Below, piece after piece: positions 15,406 through 22,750 of a stretch of DNA of 28,283 bases. The stretch comes from Pseudomonadota bacterium (lineage in GTDB: Bacteria > Pseudomonadota > Alphaproteobacteria > Acetobacterales > Acetobacteraceae). The stretch is from contig JAJZEG010000229.1 of NCBI GenBank assembly GCA_021828605.1, forward strand, positions 1-28,283, given 5' to 3'. A program made the position numbers and the translations under genes. The notes under the pieces are model-generated. The model had not been told where the DNA came from and did no database searches. It saw nothing but the letters and a program-made list of their open reading frames with translations. The first letter of the stretch is position 1, and every line of letters starts with the position of its first letter.

Positions 15406-15993
15406 CTAACAATCCTTTCTGATCCGGCGCCTCAGTATCGGCAGGGGTAACATGCGCCACAGCACGTCATCACGGTCGATAAGCTGATGCTTCACCGCTG
15501 CGGCGACATGGAGAATGACCGTTGCTAACAGAAAATAGGCAGCGATCGCATGGATGGTTTCGAAACGGGCTGACAGGCTAGCGGCATTGCTGAGCCCGTT
15601 GAGCCCCGGCAAATTAGGCAGGGGCACCACACCAAACAACACGGTTGGAATATCCAGAGGTGAGGTGGATACCACGATCCAACCGGTGAGCGGCAAGCCA
15701 ATCATCAATCCATAAAACGTCCAATGCGTCGTGTGCGCCATGCGCTGCGCCCAAGCCGGTTGTCCCACCAGAGCAGGGGGGCGGTGGAGCAAACGCCAGA
15801 TCAGCCGGAGCAGCGTGAGCGCCAGAATAGAAATACCCACCGATTTATGGAACTGGTAAAGGGCGAATTTGAGATTGATCTGGGCATTGCCCAGCCGGGT
15901 CATATAGAGGCCCAGCGCAATTTGGCTCAAAATCGCAGCCGCAATGGTCCAATGCAGGATGATCGCAATCAGCGAATATCGCGATGAAACCAT
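15406..15993 (-). CDS. Cytochrome b561 family membrane protein
   Basis: 195 residues with four transmembrane helices. Likely haem-ligating histidines are H14 (ILHW), H49 (QFHKS), H148 (ETIHAIAA) and H162 (VILHVAAAVKHQ), the spacing of bacterial b561 proteins (YceJ/CybB type). The family moves electrons across or into the inner membrane, often from quinol or to periplasmic acceptors. In E. coli yceJ lies next to yceI; here the gene stands between two yceI-like genes, 27 bases from the upstream one and 2 from the downstream one, so the three are surely co-transcribed. The electron partner is unknown. Confidence 0.92.
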   Translation of the reverse strand: MVSSRYSLIAIILHWTIAAAILSQIALGLYMTRLGNAQINLKFALYQFHKSVGISILALTLLRLIWRLLHRPPALVGQPAWAQRMAHTTHWTFYGLMIGLPLTGWIVVSTSPLDIPTVLFGVVPLPNLPGLNGLSNAASLSARFETIHAIAAYFLLATVILHVAAAVKHQLIDRDDVLWRMLPLPILRRRIRKDC

Positions 15994-16020
15994 AGCGGCT
16001 TGCGCTCCCTACCCGTCAGA

Positions 16021-16638
16021 TCACGGCTTTAAGTGGTATTCGCCTTCGAGATTGAGGGTAATTTTATTGCCGATATAGGGCAAAAACGCCGAGACGCCGA
16101 ACGCGGAGCGCATCAATGTCATGTGCCCCTGAAAGCCGACCTCATATAAATTCATCATCGGGTCCATTCCGGCCTGGTTGAATACCGCCTTGATTACCAC
16201 CGGTTTGGTGACGCCGTGAAGGGTCAAATTACCATCGATATCGGCGGTTTTAGCGCCGGTGCGGATGATTTTGGTCGAAACAAAGGTCGCCACCGGATAG
16301 GCCGACGCATCGAAAAATTTCGGGCTCAGCAACATGCCGTTCAACGCCGGATCGAGCGTGCCAATACTGTTAATCGCGACCTTCGCGGTCAGTTTGGACT
16401 TGGCCAAATCCTTGGGATCGAGTTTCAAGGTTGAACTCACCCCGGCGAACTGGCCGATATAGGTCGAGAAACCAAAATGGCTAACCGACCATGTTATTTT
16501 ACCATGGTCTGCATCGAGCGTGTAGGTGCCAGCTTTGACCGTCGCCGGATTATGCGAAAATGGCGATTGTCCCGCAACAGCAAGGGTGGGTAGAGCGGCG
16601 GTGGCGATGATCAAGGCGAGAATTTTGGACGTTTTCAT
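16021..16638 (-). CDS. YceI-family periplasmic lipid/isoprenoid-binding protein (first of two)
   Basis: 205 residues from the ATG at 16638, which has GGAG 7-8 bases upstream; the upstream extension to 16758 is not homologous. The signal peptide is about 22 residues, ending TLAVA-GQS. The mature protein opens with GTYTLDADHGKITWSVSHFG, the hallmark YceI start, with later TGAKTADIDGNLTLHGVTKP and a C-terminal GVSAFLPYIGNKITL. It differs clearly from the second copy, so the pair is not a recent duplication. It is the first gene of the YceI-b561-YceI operon and lies downstream of a strong promoter with a TetR-type operator. Confidence 0.92.
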   Translation of the reverse strand: MKTSKILALIIATAALPTLAVAGQSPFSHNPATVKAGTYTLDADHGKITWSVSHFGFSTYIGQFAGVSSTLKLDPKDLAKSKLTAKVAINSIGTLDPALNGMLLSPKFFDASAYPVATFVSTKIIRTGAKTADIDGNLTLHGVTKPVVIKAVFNQAGMDPMMNLYEVGFQGHMTLMRSAFGVSAFLPYIGNKITLNLEGEYHLKP

Positions 16639-16785
16639 GTCAGACTCCGGGGTAAGAGAGGATGATGGCGGTGTCGGGACTGATGCGCGCCGCGCCGTGG
16701 CGATCACTTCCGATCGAGAACCCGATAGGTAACGTGCGGTCGCTGCGGTTATTGGCAAGCATCTTGGTTTTAGCGGCCCCGGTCA

Positions 16786-16799
16786 AAACGCTATCGTTC
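16786..16799. promoter_or_regulatory. TetR-type operator, copy 4 (yceI promoter)
   Basis: AAACG-CTAT-CGTTC with the common AACG-N4-CGTT core, 7 bases downstream of the -10 box of the yceI promoter and about 150 bases before the start codon. Confidence 0.7.
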
Positions 16800-16806
16800 A
16801 CTCCAG

Positions 16807-16835
16807 TTTCTATCGGCGACTAATTGTTTTGTCAA
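16807..16835 (-). promoter_or_regulatory. Promoter of the YceI-b561-YceI operon
   Basis: On the minus strand a consensus TTGACA (16830-16835) and TAGAAA (16807-16812) are 17 bases apart. The operator at 16786-16799 lies at the expected transcription start, consistent with repression. Confidence 0.6.
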
Positions 16836-17023
16836 GTAATTTAATAATGGGGCGCGGGATATGGGGTGAGATGTCGGGTCCAAATCAGAATCAAGGTTGA
16901 TATTACCTGAAATTACGGGAAGGTCTTGTGACGTTTCTGCGCGCCAAGCTGGTCACGGACAAAATAATAAATTTTTCATGATTGGTCGATGAAGGGCATT
17001 TTTAAGCTTTACAAGTTGATAAA

Positions 17024-17037
17024 AAACGGTATCGTTC
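17024..17037. promoter_or_regulatory. TetR-type operator, copy 5 (channel gene promoter)
   Basis: AAACG-GTAT-CGTTC, followed by TGT; nearly the same as copy 1 (GAACGGTAGCGTTCTG). It lies 128 bases before the channel start. A possible promoter with TTTACA at 17008-17013 and TATCGT at 17030-17035 (16-base spacer) would put the operator over the -10 box; that promoter call is weak. Confidence 0.68.
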
Positions 17038-17103
17038 TGTTGCGAGCACGTTTCGAGTGGCCGGTTGAGTGTCCGCAAGAGGCACGGTTGGCAGCGATAG
17101 GGT

Positions 17104-17131
17104 CGTTCGAACAGCGAACGGCGCGTTAACG
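17104..17131. repeat. Cluster of inverted AACG/CGTT half-sites in the channel-gene leader
   Basis: CGTTCG-AACAG-CGAACG (17104-17120) is a perfect 6-base-arm repeat. It merges into AACG-GCG-CGTT (17117-17127) and the palindrome CGTTAACG (17124-17131). It may be extra TetR half-sites or an RNA hairpin in the 5' leader. Confidence 0.4.
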
Positions 17132-17164
17132 TCCAGAGATAAAATGATAAATTGGGAGGTAGTG

Positions 17165-18109
17165 ATGACCAAACACCGTAAATCGATGATCGGGCGAGCC
17201 CTGGTCGGCGCCGCAATGATGGCTGCCTTGATGGGCAGCGTGCATAATGGTTATGCCGAAGAGGGCGGCATGATTCCCTATCTGGCCGGGGTCACCGATG
17301 GGATCCCGACGGCAGCAGCGCCGCCACCGGGTCTGTATGGCTCGGATACCGGCTATTTCAAGCCGCAGACCGTCTATAATGGCAGCGGCAAGCCCGTTCC
17401 GATCCATGTTTCGCTCTATGATCAAAGTCTCGGGCTGTTTTGGGTGCCCGGTAACCATATTCTTGGCGCCAGCTATGTTGCCGATATTGTGCAGCCGATC
17501 ACGTATGATTCGGTAACTGCGTTTGGAACCACGCATCGTCAGTTTGGTTTGTTCAACACCATCGTTTCGCCGATCAACCTGTCCTGGATGATCACGCATC
17601 ATTTGTTCGTCGCGGCGGGCTTTAATATTTACCTGAAAGACGGCACGTATGCCCGCAATGCGCCGGTGAATAGCGGCTTTAATTATTGGACCTTCGAGCC
17701 GACCGCTGCCGTGAGTTACCTGACCCGGAGCGGATTGGATCTGACCGTTCATGCCGCCTACGACATCAACACCACCAACCATAGCAGCGCGTCATCGCCG
17801 AACGGCGTTTACCATTCCGGGCAGGTTCTGTCAGTCGACCTGACCGGCACCCAGCAATTCGGCAAATTCACCGTCGGTGCCGTCGGCTATATTGTCGATC
17901 AAACCACCAACGATATCGTCGCCGGCGCGGTCGCCCCGGCAAGCCCGTTCAACAGCCGCGGCAATCGCACCGAGCAAATCGCGTTCGGTCCGCTGATTGG
18001 CTATAATTTAGGGGGGCCGTCAGTGACGTTCTACATGACCCATGATTTCCGACATATTAACAATATCGGCGGCAATACCTTCTGGCTGCGCCTGCAAACG
18101 CGGTTTTAA
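17165..18109 (+). CDS. SphA/MetA-pathway outer-membrane channel protein
   Basis: The start at 17165 has GGGAGGT a few bases upstream; the frame is open to 17069, but that part is leader. The product has 314 residues. A signal peptide of about 31 residues ends GYA-EEGG. The mature chain shows alternating strands with aromatic girdle residues and ends LRLQTRF, the terminal phenylalanine expected of an outer-membrane beta barrel. The opening (IPYLAGVTDGIPTAAAPPPGLYG) and the NLSWMITHHLFVAAGFNIYL segment fit the family annotated SphA or MetA phenol-degradation channel. Such proteins accompany aromatic catabolism and probably let hydrophobic substrates in. It probably belongs to the TetR regulon through operator copy 5. 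Confidence 0.83.
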   Translation: MTKHRKSMIGRALVGAAMMAALMGSVHNGYAEEGGMIPYLAGVTDGIPTAAAPPPGLYGSDTGYFKPQTVYNGSGKPVPIHVSLYDQSLGLFWVPGNHILGASYVADIVQPITYDSVTAFGTTHRQFGLFNTIVSPINLSWMITHHLFVAAGFNIYLKDGTYARNAPVNSGFNYWTFEPTAAVSYLTRSGLDLTVHAAYDINTTNHSSASSPNGVYHSGQVLSVDLTGTQQFGKFTVGAVGYIVDQTTNDIVAGAVAPASPFNSRGNRTEQIAFGPLIGYNLGGPSVTFYMTHDFRHINNIGGNTFWLRLQTRF

Positions 18110-18412
18110 TCAGGCTGATAGCAAATCGCTAACTGGGTTAGGATCGCCGCTCGCGCCAAATGACTGCGCTGGCGCGACGGTGATCCCGGTCTCAATGGAC
18201 GTGCAAATCGGGTAGGGCCCCCGTCGCAACCATTCAATATTTCACCCACCAAGTCTGCCTCGCTACCGCCGGTGCAAATCTGAGGCGTGGCCCGATTGCC
18301 GATATTGGCGCGGAAATCCCGCACGCGATGGCACTGGACACAAATTAGCTGACAATTCTATATGTCCTTCGAGCGGGATCATATCCGGCAAAAAATTAAA
18401 TCTCGCCATCAT
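18110..18412 (-). pseudogene. Decayed small gene with a CVQCH motif (two frameshifts)
   Basis: A start ATG at 18412 has AAGGGG 5 bases upstream and opens a frame reading MMARFNFLPDMIPLEGH. Just after LSANL the sense appears to move to another frame reading CVQCHRVRDFRANIGN, then PQICTGGSEADLVGEILNGC. Near 18220 it appears to move again, to YPICTSIETGITVAP and a stop at 18110. Joined, the pieces would make a protein of about 100 residues with a CxxCH motif and further cysteines. No single frame gives the full product, so I call it a pseudogene. The family is not recognised; a haem or metal-binding role is only suggested by the motif. Sequencing error could also explain the frameshifts. Confidence 0.35.
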
Positions 18413-18499
18413 CAAGACCCCTTAAAAATGAGGTAATTATCCGATTTAGAACCGAGAAAACTATCACATAATAAACAATTCAATCAGAAAGGTTCAAGA
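18413..18499. other. AT-rich leader upstream of the small membrane protein
   Basis: This stretch is clearly AT-rich (ATAATAAACAATTCAATC) and carries AGAAAGG just before the ATG at 18500. It presumably holds the promoter of that gene and the divergent promoter of the decayed gene; no convincing boxes could be placed. Confidence 0.35.
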
Positions 18500-18865
18500 A
18501 TGTTTAAGGAATTATTTAATTTCTCGTTCCGGCGAAACGCTCTTCAAGCATTTGGATGGTATTTAAGTTTCTTTCTTCTCGCAAGCATAGCGGGTGGTGT
18601 CGCAGGCGGAACAGTAGGGTTCATCTTGCGAATCGAGGCCAATTTTAACAATATTGTTAAGTGGAGTGAAACTGCCGGACTGATCGCTTCATTATTTATG
18701 GAAATCGTGCTGGGATACATGCTTGTTAAATCTCGAGAACTGCGATTTATGAATGTTCTACTTGTTTTGATCGGCGCCTTGCTTTCATTGTTTATTGGCG
18801 CACTGGGTGGCTTAATTCCGCTGGCGTATTTGACCACCCGCACAACGCAGGACAGGTTAGCGTAA
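18500..18865 (+). CDS. Small conserved-type three-helix membrane protein, function unknown
   Basis: 121 residues with three hydrophobic segments: about 18-44 (glycine-rich, ASIAGGVAGGTVGFIL), 60-76 and 84-110. A basic N-terminus (FSFRRNALQ) suggests the start faces the cytoplasm. AAAGG sits about 8 bases before the ATG. Codon use is more AT-rich than in the neighbouring genes, hinting at foreign origin. I do not recognise a family with a known function. It stands alone between the decayed gene and the tRNA and is not part of an evident operon. Confidence 0.75.
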   Translation: MFKELFNFSFRRNALQAFGWYLSFFLLASIAGGVAGGTVGFILRIEANFNNIVKWSETAGLIASLFMEIVLGYMLVKSRELRFMNVLLVLIGALLSLFIGALGGLIPLAYLTTRTTQDRLA

Positions 18866-19162
18866 CTCGACCTTGCGGGAGATTGATCTTGCGGGGCGAG
18901 GTTACTCGGACGTCGGAGCCAACACGCTGAATAATGCGCGCATGGTCTTTTATCCCAGCAGGGGACGTAACCGACCACCGCCTACCTTGTTCGCGTGATG
19001 GCTCGATCTCGCCAATTCCGCGACGCCGTCAGAAAATATTTGATCGAGAAATCTGCCGGGTTCGATTGCGCGTATTACACGAAGCTGGATGCCCCATTAG
19101 TCCCCGTTCCCGACACCCCGTCATTTCGGAGGATGTCATGGCCTATAACCCATTGATTTAAT
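18866..19162. other. Gene-poor spacer with ORF remnants next to the tRNA
   Basis: No convincing complete gene. An ATG at 18998 opens a 52-codon frame (MARSRQFRDAVRKYLIEKS at its start) that ends at 19156 without a known homologue or ribosome-binding site. A strong GGAGG at 19128-19132 precedes an ATG at 19138 that meets a stop after seven codons (MAYNPLI), one base before the tRNA 3' end. These look like remains of genes cut at the tRNA, but could be chance. Confidence 0.35.
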
Positions 19163-19238
<76 letters not shown>

Positions 19239-19438
19239 GAACCGGTTGGTTCGACCCACCGGAGCGGTGTCTAGCAAGATCGTCGGGTCGAGGGAAGCCT
19301 CGCTGGTTCAGGATTGTCCGTTCCCGCTTCGTGATCCGCTTTCGGGGCGCGCGCCTCTTGCCCCTTGATCAAGGGCGGTTTATCGCGATGTCGGTTGTGG
19401 TTTGGTCGGTTTGGTTATCTGAGGCAGGAAATTTGTTG
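19239..19438. other. Spacer between tRNA and cytochrome c gene
   Basis: It contains a small repeat GAACC-GGTT-GGTTC at 19239-19252, directly before the tRNA 5' end. The cytochrome frame is open through 19331-19438, but the best ribosome-binding site serves the ATG at 19439, so this part is taken as leader. Confidence 0.4.
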
Positions 19439-21181
19439 ATGGCGAAAGTGGTTGGTTCGGGCGCAAAGCCCCGTCGGACAATGATCATCGCGAGGGTCGC
19501 CGCGATGATTATCGTAGGAGTCGGGGCAGGGGTTGGGATTGGCGGCATGGCGTTCGGGGCGTTGAACCCGTTCGCCTATCAGCCAACGCCCATTGTCGCC
19601 GCACCTAATTCCTATGTCGCGGTGCCCCAGCCCAACACCAAGGGCATGGATGCCGCGCAAATCGCGCTGGTCCAGCGCGGGCGGTATCTGACCGTCGCGG
19701 GCGATTGCATGCCGTGCCATTCCGCGCCGGGCGGCAAGCCGTTTGCCGGTGGATTATCCTTCGTCACCCCGTTCGGCACGCTTTATTCGCCCAACATTAC
19801 GCCTGACCGGAAAACCGGGATCGGCGCCTGGAACGACAAGCAGTTTTACGCTGCCCTGCATGAGGGCATTCGGCCTGGCCGCTCATTGCTGGTGTTTCCG
19901 CAATATCTCTATCCGGCGATGCCCTATACCTCCTATGCCAAGCTCTCCAAGCCGGATGTGATGGCGATCGCCGCCTATTTGCGCGCGATCCCGGCGGTGC
20001 AGAACACGCCGCCGCGCGATGGGCTGCGGTTCCCGTTCAGCATCCGCGCGGGCATGCTGTCCTGGCGTTTGCTGTTTTTCAGCACGGCCCCGGTGCATTT
20101 CGACAAATCCTGGAGCCCGGCAGTGCGCAACGGCGCTTATCTCGCCGAGGCGCTCGGCCATTGCACCGAGTGCCATTCGCCGCGCAATATTATGTTCGCG
20201 ATCCAGCAGGATCACAGCCTCGCTGGCAACCGGATTTTGGGCGAAACTTGGTATGCGCCGAATATTTCCTCCTCGAAAACTTCAGGGGTCGGCGGCTGGT
20301 CCAAACAAGTGCTGGTTTCGTATTTGCGCCATGGCGGCAATCAGCAGCAAGGCTCAGCCTTCGGGCCGATGAAATCGGTGGTTGATTACAGCCTCAGCCA
20401 AATCCCAAAATCCGACGTCGAGGATATCGCCGATTATTTGCAAACCGCGACCAAGCCGCGCAACACCAAGCGCGGCGTCAGCGTCGCCTCGGCGGCACAA
20501 TTGGCCGAGGGGCAGCATCTCTACGCGCTTAATTGCGCGGCCTGCCACCAATCGAACGGGGCGGGTGTGGCCGGGGTGTTTCCGAATTTGGCAGGCAATC
20601 AGGCGGCGTGGGATGGTCCTCCAGATAATGTGATCGGGGTGATGCTCGACGGATTGATCCCCTGGCACGCGAACGGCCCGGCGATGCCCGCGTTCGATGC
20701 GACGTTGAATGATCATCAAATCGCAGCGATTGCCAATTATGTCCGCACCGCCTGGCATAATCCTGGCGCCGCCGATGCCACGGCCACCAGGGTTCTGGCA
20801 CTCCGCAAAACCTCGCCGATCCATTCAATCGCCATAGCCGATCAGGATTATTTGGATCTGTCGCCGATTGGCTCGGCTCAGGCGCGCATTCTAGGCTGCC
20901 CGCTGCTCGATACCGCAACTTCCAATCCGGGGCATGGCTGGCTGCGCGCCATGAACGGCGTGACCGCCGCCACACTGCCCGCGCGCACCCGCTCGCTGCT
21001 CGCCACGCTCAAAACCGATATGCCCGGCATTTCCAAGGCAGCACTCACCAATGCCGCCGTGACCGCCTATTGTCCGGTGGTCGCGACCCGCGCTGGCCTG
21101 TCGATCGATGCGAAGCGCGCTGCCATCGCCCGCTATCGGCAATCGGTGCAGGCGATGCTGGCCGAGGCGCCGAAAAGCTGA
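19439..21181 (+). CDS. Membrane-anchored three-haem cytochrome c (alcohol dehydrogenase cytochrome-subunit type)
   Basis: 580 residues from the ATG at 19439, which has AGGA 9 bases upstream. An N-terminal hydrophobic helix (about 15-42) exports and probably anchors the protein. Three CxxCH haem sites follow: CMPCH (90-94), CTECH (242-246) and CAACH (366-370), the layout of the cytochrome subunit of acetic-acid-bacterium alcohol, gluconate or sorbitol dehydrogenases. After the third domain an extra segment of about 110 residues (from about 470) has no haem motif and is unlike the standard subunit. No dehydrogenase large subunit is adjacent, so it may serve a distant enzyme or pass electrons between quinol and periplasmic carriers such as the nearby HiPIP. 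Confidence 0.88.
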   Translation: MAKVVGSGAKPRRTMIIARVAAMIIVGVGAGVGIGGMAFGALNPFAYQPTPIVAAPNSYVAVPQPNTKGMDAAQIALVQRGRYLTVAGDCMPCHSAPGGKPFAGGLSFVTPFGTLYSPNITPDRKTGIGAWNDKQFYAALHEGIRPGRSLLVFPQYLYPAMPYTSYAKLSKPDVMAIAAYLRAIPAVQNTPPRDGLRFPFSIRAGMLSWRLLFFSTAPVHFDKSWSPAVRNGAYLAEALGHCTECHSPRNIMFAIQQDHSLAGNRILGETWYAPNISSSKTSGVGGWSKQVLVSYLRHGGNQQQGSAFGPMKSVVDYSLSQIPKSDVEDIADYLQTATKPRNTKRGVSVASAAQLAEGQHLYALNCAACHQSNGAGVAGVFPNLAGNQAAWDGPPDNVIGVMLDGLIPWHANGPAMPAFDATLNDHQIAAIANYVRTAWHNPGAADATATRVLALRKTSPIHSIAIADQDYLDLSPIGSAQARILGCPLLDTATSNPGHGWLRAMNGVTAATLPARTRSLLATLKTDMPGISKAALTNAAVTAYCPVVATRAGLSIDAKRAAIARYRQSVQAMLAEAPKS

Positions 21182-21234
21182 AACCGCCGCGCCGCGCCCC
21201 GCCGCTTCGCGCAATAATGGATCGGGGGTAGGCG

Positions 21235-22371
21235 ATGACCCTGATCTATCTGGTGGCCGGTGAGGCCAGCGGCGATGTGCTGGGTGCCCGGCTGATCACT
21301 GCCTTGCGCGGCCTGGATCCGGGGTTGGAGTTCGCCGGGATTGGCGGGCCGATGATGGCGGCGCTGGGCCTGCCTTCGCTGTTCCCGATGCAGGAATTAT
21401 CGCTGATGGGGCTGGTCGAAATCCTGCCTAATCTCAGCCGCTTGCGGCGCCGGATGGCGCAGACCGTGGCCGATATCGCGACGCGCAAACCCGCAATTGT
21501 GGTCACCATCGATAGTCCGGGCTTTTCGCTTCGCCTGCTGCGCCGAATTGCGGATTTGGGGGTGCGGCGGGTGCATTATGTGGCGCCCCAAGTTTGGGCG
21601 TGGCGGCCCAAGCGGGTCAAGCATTTTCCCGGCCTTTGGGACCGGCTACTCTGTTTATTGCCGTTTGAGCCGGCGTTTTTCGAGCCTTTCGGGCTATCGC
21701 CGGTTTTTGTCGGTCATCCGGTGTTGGAATCGGGCGCCGACCAAGGCGATCCAGCGCGGTTTCGCGCGCATTTTAACCTCAACACCAGCGCGCGCCCGTT
21801 GATGCTGCTGCCGGGCAGCCGGAGCGGTGAACTCAACCGATTATTGCCGGTGTTTCGCGCCACATTGGATCGGCTGCTGGCCGCGCATCCTGATTTAGTG
21901 CCGGTGCTGGCCGCCGCTCCTTCCATGGCGGATCGGGTGCAGCGCGATGTCGCCGATTGGCCGGTGCAACCCCTCATCGTGACCGATCCCGCCAGCCGCT
22001 ATGATGCCTTTGCCGCCAGCGTTGCCGCTTTGACCAAATCGGGCACTTCCACGCTAGAACTCGCGATGGCCAACCTGCCGATGGTGGTCACCTACCGGGT
22101 GCATCCGCTAACAGCGGCGATTGCGCAACGTCTGGTGACGGTGGAGTATGCGGCGATTGTCAATTTGCTCGCACAACGCCGTTTGGTGCCGGAATTGATC
22201 CAGCAATCCTGCACGCCCGATCAACTGGTTGCTGCGTTAGCGCCGTTGCTGACCGGCGGCGAAGGAGCCGCGCAGCAAGCGGGCTTTGCCGAAATTGTCG
22301 CAATGCTCACGCCGCAAACCGGCGAACCACCAAGCTTGGCAGCGGCGCGCGCGGTGTTGGCAGCGTTGTAG
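21235..22371 (+). CDS. lpxB: Lipid-A-disaccharide synthase
   Basis: 378 residues, normal for LpxB (glycosyltransferase family 19). The N-terminus MTLIYLVAGEASGDVLGA is the family hallmark, followed by FAGIGGPMM, ELSLMGLVEILP, the APQVWAWRPKRV segment (about 117-128) and the C-terminal LTKSGTSTLELA (about 262-273) that helps bind UDP-sugar. It joins lipid X and UDP-2,3-diacylglucosamine to make the lipid A disaccharide at the cytoplasmic face of the inner membrane. It stands alone here, away from lpxA, lpxD and fabZ, 53 bases after the cytochrome gene on the same strand. It converges with the HiPIP gene. Confidence 0.97.
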   Translation: MTLIYLVAGEASGDVLGARLITALRGLDPGLEFAGIGGPMMAALGLPSLFPMQELSLMGLVEILPNLSRLRRRMAQTVADIATRKPAIVVTIDSPGFSLRLLRRIADLGVRRVHYVAPQVWAWRPKRVKHFPGLWDRLLCLLPFEPAFFEPFGLSPVFVGHPVLESGADQGDPARFRAHFNLNTSARPLMLLPGSRSGELNRLLPVFRATLDRLLAAHPDLVPVLAAAPSMADRVQRDVADWPVQPLIVTDPASRYDAFAASVAALTKSGTSTLELAMANLPMVVTYRVHPLTAAIAQRLVTVEYAAIVNLLAQRRLVPELIQQSCTPDQLVAALAPLLTGGEGAAQQAGFAEIVAMLTPQTGEPPSLAAARAVLAAL

Positions 22372-22377
22372 GGATCA

Positions 22378-22647
22378 TCAGCTCTTCGGCGCGTAGAAAT
22401 TGCAATAGCCGTTCGGCGCGACAACGCCTTGCACTTGCATGCATTTCGAGCCGGTCGGGATATAGTTCGCACAATTGGAACATTGCGCGCCGCCCGACCC
22501 CGGTTTTGCTTGATAACCGGCTTGCGCCTTGGTGGCCTTACTGCCTGCTTGCGCCGAACCCAGCGCGGCAGCGGTTGCAAGCGACCCCGCTGCTCCTGCC
22601 ATAATGGCTTTAAGGGCGACGCGACGACCAAACTTGGTGTTATTCAT
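22378..22647 (-). CDS. High-potential iron-sulfur protein (HiPIP), Tat-exported
   Basis: 89 residues from the ATG at 22647, which has AGGAG 7 bases upstream; the frame is open to 22680. The leader begins with twin arginines (KFGRRVALKAIMAG) and ends near GSAQA, as expected for HiPIPs exported folded by Tat. The mature protein has four cysteines in the order C-x2-C-x9-C-x12-C (CSNCANYIP, SKCMQV, GYCNFYAPK), ligands of one 4Fe-4S cluster. HiPIPs carry electrons in the periplasm. It is the last gene after DUF3034 and the exported globin. A stem-loop in the 103-base gap upstream and a palindrome over its ribosome-binding site may tune its expression. Confidence 0.92.
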   Translation of the reverse strand: MNNTKFGRRVALKAIMAGAAGSLATAAALGSAQAGSKATKAQAGYQAKPGSGGAQCSNCANYIPTGSKCMQVQGVVAPNGYCNFYAPKS

Positions 22648-22651
22648 CAGC

Positions 22652-22665
22652 GATCTCCTGAGATC
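22652..22665 (-). promoter_or_regulatory. Palindrome covering the HiPIP ribosome-binding site
   Basis: GATCTC-CT-GAGATC is a perfect 6-base-arm repeat whose minus-strand copy, GATCTCAGGAGATC, contains the AGGAG of the HiPIP gene. In RNA it could hide the ribosome-binding site; in DNA it could be a protein site. Confidence 0.35.
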
Positions 22666-22677
22666 AGAGCCGGACGA

Positions 22678-22712
22678 CATGATCTGGAACCGCCTTGCGC
22701 TCCCAGATCATG
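22678..22712 (-). repeat. Long stem-loop between globin and HiPIP genes
   Basis: CATGATCTGG (22678-22687) and CCAGATCATG (22703-22712) are perfect 10-base arms around a 15-base loop. There is no T-run, so RNA stabilisation or processing between the two genes is likelier than termination; a regulator site is the alternative. Confidence 0.55.
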
Positions 22713-22750
22713 CCGAAATCCGTCTTGGTTTTTAGGTGTACCGAACGCGA

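Larger units (their letters stand above)
16639..17164. other. 526-bp divergent regulatory region between yceI operon and channel gene
   Basis: No coding frame of note. It holds the ribosome-binding sites of both flanking genes, a good minus-strand promoter (16807-16835), TetR-type operators at 16786-16799 and 17024-17037, and a cluster of extra AACG/CGTT half-sites at 17104-17131. The stretch around 16840-17030 is AT-rich compared with the genes. Its length leaves room for a further regulator or small RNA that I cannot identify. Confidence 0.6.

Noticed and set aside
18934..19161. Plus-strand frame of 75 codons before the tRNA
   Set aside because: No ribosome-binding site at its start, no hydrophobic or domain pattern, and another frame across the same stretch is equally open.
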